Assembly: GCF_014216315.1 (NCBI RefSeq)
Contig: NZ_CP045702.1
Span: 620,001-684,000 of the forward strand
Length of the DNA stretch: 64,000 bases
From: Streptomyces finlayi
Lineage (GTDB): Bacteria > Actinomycetota > Actinomycetes > Streptomycetales > Streptomycetaceae
Direction of reading: 5' to 3'
The notes beneath the pieces are model-generated. The model did no database searches and was not told the DNA's origin. It saw only the letters and a program-made list of their open reading frames with translations. Below are positions 62,082 to 64,000 of the stretch, one piece after another. The stretch's first letter is position 1; every line of letters begins with the position of its first letter. The translations under genes were made by a program, and so were the position numbers.

Positions 62082-62116
62082 GGGGTTACCCCCCAGACGG
62101 TATGGGGGGTAACCCC
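62082..62116. promoter_or_regulatory. perfect 13-bp inverted repeat with a 9-base loop, G/C tract-rich
   Basis: GGGGTTACCCCCC is followed by AGACGGTAT and then GGGGGGTAACCCC. The arms are exact. G and C tracts flanking a TAC/GTA-like core resemble CsoR/FrmR-family operators that control metal or sulfur response genes, but the same sequence could be a transcription terminator for the upstream gene. It lies 106 bases before the GtrA gene. Confidence 0.6.
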
Positions 62117-62221
62117 CCCCAGCGAACTCGGGGATAAACCCGGTCGCTCGGTTGACGACTGATCCGTAGGTTCTGGGGTGGAATCGAAACATCGCTTTCT
62201 CACGACCTCCGGAGGACCCCC

Positions 62222-62695
62222 GTGACCGCCCCCTCGCACACGCCGACGCGCACCGTCCACCCGGTTGTCGCGGCCTTCGTGCGCTTCGTCGTGTGTGGCG
62301 GTGGTGTCGGGCTGGCTTCCAGCGGGGTGCTGGTCCTGCTCAACGACCGGATGCCGATGGCGGTCGCCAACGCGCTGGTCACCGTCGTCTCCACCCTGAT
62401 CGCGACCGAGTTGCACAGCCGGGTGTCCTTCCGGAGCGGGCGGCGCGGCTGGGGGGTCCATCTCCAGTCCGGGCTGACGGTGGCCGTGAGTTACGCGTTC
62501 ACCACCGGAGCCCTCCTGTGTCTGTACGCGGCACGGCCGGAACCCTCCGCCCTCGTCGAGCAGACCGTCTACCTGTCGGCCTCCGCCCTGGCGGGTGTCG
62601 GGCGGTTCGCCCTGCTGCGGGTCGTCGTCTTCGCCGAGCGGACGACGGCCGGTGACGTCGCGCTGGGCAAGGCGTCCGTCGTGATGGCCGCCTGA
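62222..62695 (+). CDS. GtrA-like membrane protein
   Basis: The 157-residue protein has four membrane helices arranged as in GtrA (FVRFVVCGGGVGLASSGVLVLL, VANALVTVVSTLIATELHSRVSF, VAVSYAFTTGALLCLYAA, LSASALAGVGRFALLRVVVFAE). GtrA proteins help flip or transfer lipid-linked sugars for glycosylation of cell-surface polymers, but no glycosyltransferase is adjacent. The GTG/ATG choice at 62222 is supported by GGAGG just upstream. Confidence 0.83.
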   Translation: MTAPSHTPTRTVHPVVAAFVRFVVCGGGVGLASSGVLVLLNDRMPMAVANALVTVVSTLIATELHSRVSFRSGRRGWGVHLQSGLTVAVSYAFTTGALLCLYAARPEPSALVEQTVYLSASALAGVGRFALLRVVVFAERTTAGDVALGKASVVMAA

Positions 62696-62857
62696 CACGG
62701 CCCGCCGGTCCCGCGGCGGATCGCGCTTCCTGACCTGCTATGTCCCTCGTGTCAGTGGCGCCGTCTACTGTTCTTGGCAGGGCGCCGGATCTTCGTCGTC
62801 CGCCAAGGGACGTCCGTCCCACCGCATCGGGGCGCAGCAAGGAGCAGGGAGCGAGCA

Positions 62858-64000
62858 GTGGCAACGGCACACCGGGTCCCGGCCGAGATGTTCCGGTTCA
62901 CCATGGGCGACAGGGCACCGCTGTACTCGGCGATTCTGCAGACCTTCGGCGATGCCAACGAACGCCTGGTGACGGCGCTGGGGCTCGACGACGTGCGGGA
63001 GCAGCTGCGCGGTGTCGGGTGGTTCGGCGCGTTGACGGACGACGACCTCACGGGCGCTTTGAAGGCACTCCGGGAGTGGGAGTTGCTGGACGTCATCCAG
63101 AACCACGCGGAGAACTACCGCACCGCTGAGGAGTACGAGCGGCGGAACCTCCAGTATTCGCTGACCCGGCGCGGGGAGGCGGCCTTCGCCGGGGTGCAGC
63201 ACGCCCTCTCCGTGCTGGTGTCGACCGGCGCGCTGCAGACGGCGGTGCTCGACGCGATCGCGGACCGGCTGGAGGAACTGGACCGGCTGGCGCAGGACGC
63301 GGCGTCCGGAGACCGGCGGATATTCGCCACTCTGCAGGAGCTGGAGGGGCACTTGGACGCCCTCCGGGGCAACACGAAGCAGTTCAACGGTGAGCTCCAG
63401 CGGCTGCTGCGGACCGACGGTGCCGAGCTGTCCACCTTCCATGAGGTGAAGGGCGCCACGGTCGCCTATCTCCAGGAGTTCCTCACCAATCTCGATCAGC
63501 GGGCGCACTCCGTGTCGGCGGCCGTCGCGCGGGTCGAGGAGCACGGTCCGCGGACGCTCTGGGAGCGGGCCCTGCGCGGGGCCGAGCTGCCGCCGGCCGG
63601 TGGGGACGATCCGGCAGCCGCGTGGCTGGCCCGCCGTCAGGCGCGCTGGGACGGGCTGCGGGCCTGGTTCCTGCCCGTCGACGGCTCGCCCCCGCGGGTG
63701 GAGCAGCTGCACCACGTGGCACGCCGCGCCATCGTCACTCTGCTCCAGGTGCTTGACCGGATCACCGAGTCGCGGCGCAGGTCGACCGGTGCGGTGCAGG
63801 ATTTCCGGGAGCTGGCCCGCTGGTTCGCCGCCGCCCCCGGCGAGGACGGTCTGCACCGGCTGTGGGCGACGGCCTTCGGGCTCGGACCGTCGCGCCACGC
63901 GCATCTCGCGCACGCCGACCCGGAGCTCGTCTCCGCCACCGAGAGCTGGCGTGACGCCCCGCCCGTGGAGGTATCCGCGCTGCTGCGCACCAGTGGCCGT
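62858..64000 (+). CDS. jetA: DUF2397 protein, JetA-like subunit of a Wadjet system, 3' end cut off
   Basis: The open frame runs from the GTG at 62858 (GGAG-rich leader upstream) to the window end: 381 codons, no stop. It reads VPAEMFRFTMGDRAPLYSAILQTFGDANERLVTALGLDD, then RRNLQYSLTRRGEAAFAGVQHALSVL, GALQTAVLDAIADRLEELDRLAQ, FATLQELEGHLDALRGNTKQFNGELQRLL, and TFHEVKGATVAYLQEFLTNLDQR. This matches DUF2397 (TIGR02677-type) proteins, which I place as JetA of the type II Wadjet defence system against plasmids. Kleisin-like architecture is expected from related Wadjet systems. JetB, JetC and JetD should follow to the right, outside the window. Call by memory of the family, not by search. Confidence 0.85.
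   Translation, partial: MATAHRVPAEMFRFTMGDRAPLYSAILQTFGDANERLVTALGLDDVREQLRGVGWFGALTDDDLTGALKALREWELLDVIQNHAENYRTAEEYERRNLQYSLTRRGEAAFAGVQHALSVLVSTGALQTAVLDAIADRLEELDRLAQDAASGDRRIFATLQELEGHLDALRGNTKQFNGELQRLLRTDGAELSTFHEVKGATVAYLQEFLTNLDQRAHSVSAAVARVEEHGPRTLWERALRGAELPPAGGDDPAAAWLARRQARWDGLRAWFLPVDGSPPRVEQLHHVARRAIVTLLQVLDRITESRRRSTGAVQDFRELARWFAAAPGEDGLHRLWATAFGLGPSRHAHLAHADPELVSATESWRDAPPVEVSALLRTSGR

Overview
The window is high-GC actinobacterial DNA with GTG/ATG starts, frequent 1-4 base stop/start overlaps and strong G/C third positions. The family set (conservon cvnABCD with a CYP157-type P450, DUF397/XRE/ATP-binding regulator pairs, DUF574 methyltransferase, DUF2510 protein) points to Streptomyces or a close relative, and to a chromosomal region with mixed core and accessory content. 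I saw no rRNA or tRNA genes, CRISPR array, transposase or phage genes.

Layout. 0-7 kb: end of an MFS exporter, small enzymes, a DUF574 methyltransferase, a WhiJ-like cluster (XRE regulator, DUF397, divergent anti-sigma-type ATPase) and decayed gene fragments. 7-13 kb: a GH4 glycosidase, then a conservon operon ending in a P450 that lacks the ExxR motif. 13-20 kb: IclR and MarR regulators, a VOC protein, a scramblase-like protein and the DUF3105/DUF305 pair. 19-24 kb: ROK regulator, small phosphatase, and divergent xylA and xylB. 24-27.6 kb: a VWA membrane protein with its partner, and a P450. 27.6-34.8 kb: a five-gene operon for making glycine betaine from choline and importing it. 35-50 kb: a xyloglucan utilisation locus. 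50-53.4 kb: a SUKH protein and an overlapping CYP157/CYP154 pair. 53.5-61.4 kb: a second WhiJ-like cluster, ArsR-SRPBCC fusion, DHFR-family protein, two-component system and secreted proteins, with at least six frameshifts. 61.4-64 kb: membrane proteins, a striking hairpin, and at the right edge the start of a Wadjet-type jetA (DUF2397).

How the genes work together. A secreted GH74 xyloglucanase would cut xyloglucan. An ABC importer takes up the oligosaccharides, and cytosolic GH31 alpha-xylosidase, GH42 beta-galactosidase and GH3 beta-glucosidase dismantle them. The released xylose can enter XylA/XylB, encoded about 13 kb away. Four perfect copies of the palindrome TCGAAGCGCTTCGA, two between the divergent xyloglucan operons and two upstream of the lacI gene, define a self-contained LacI regulon. 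The betaine operon combines osmoprotectant synthesis and uptake.

Caveats: start codons were picked by eye from ribosome-binding sites and overlaps, all family calls come from reading the proteins without database searches, and the frameshifts at 53-61 kb may be sequencing errors rather than true pseudogenes.
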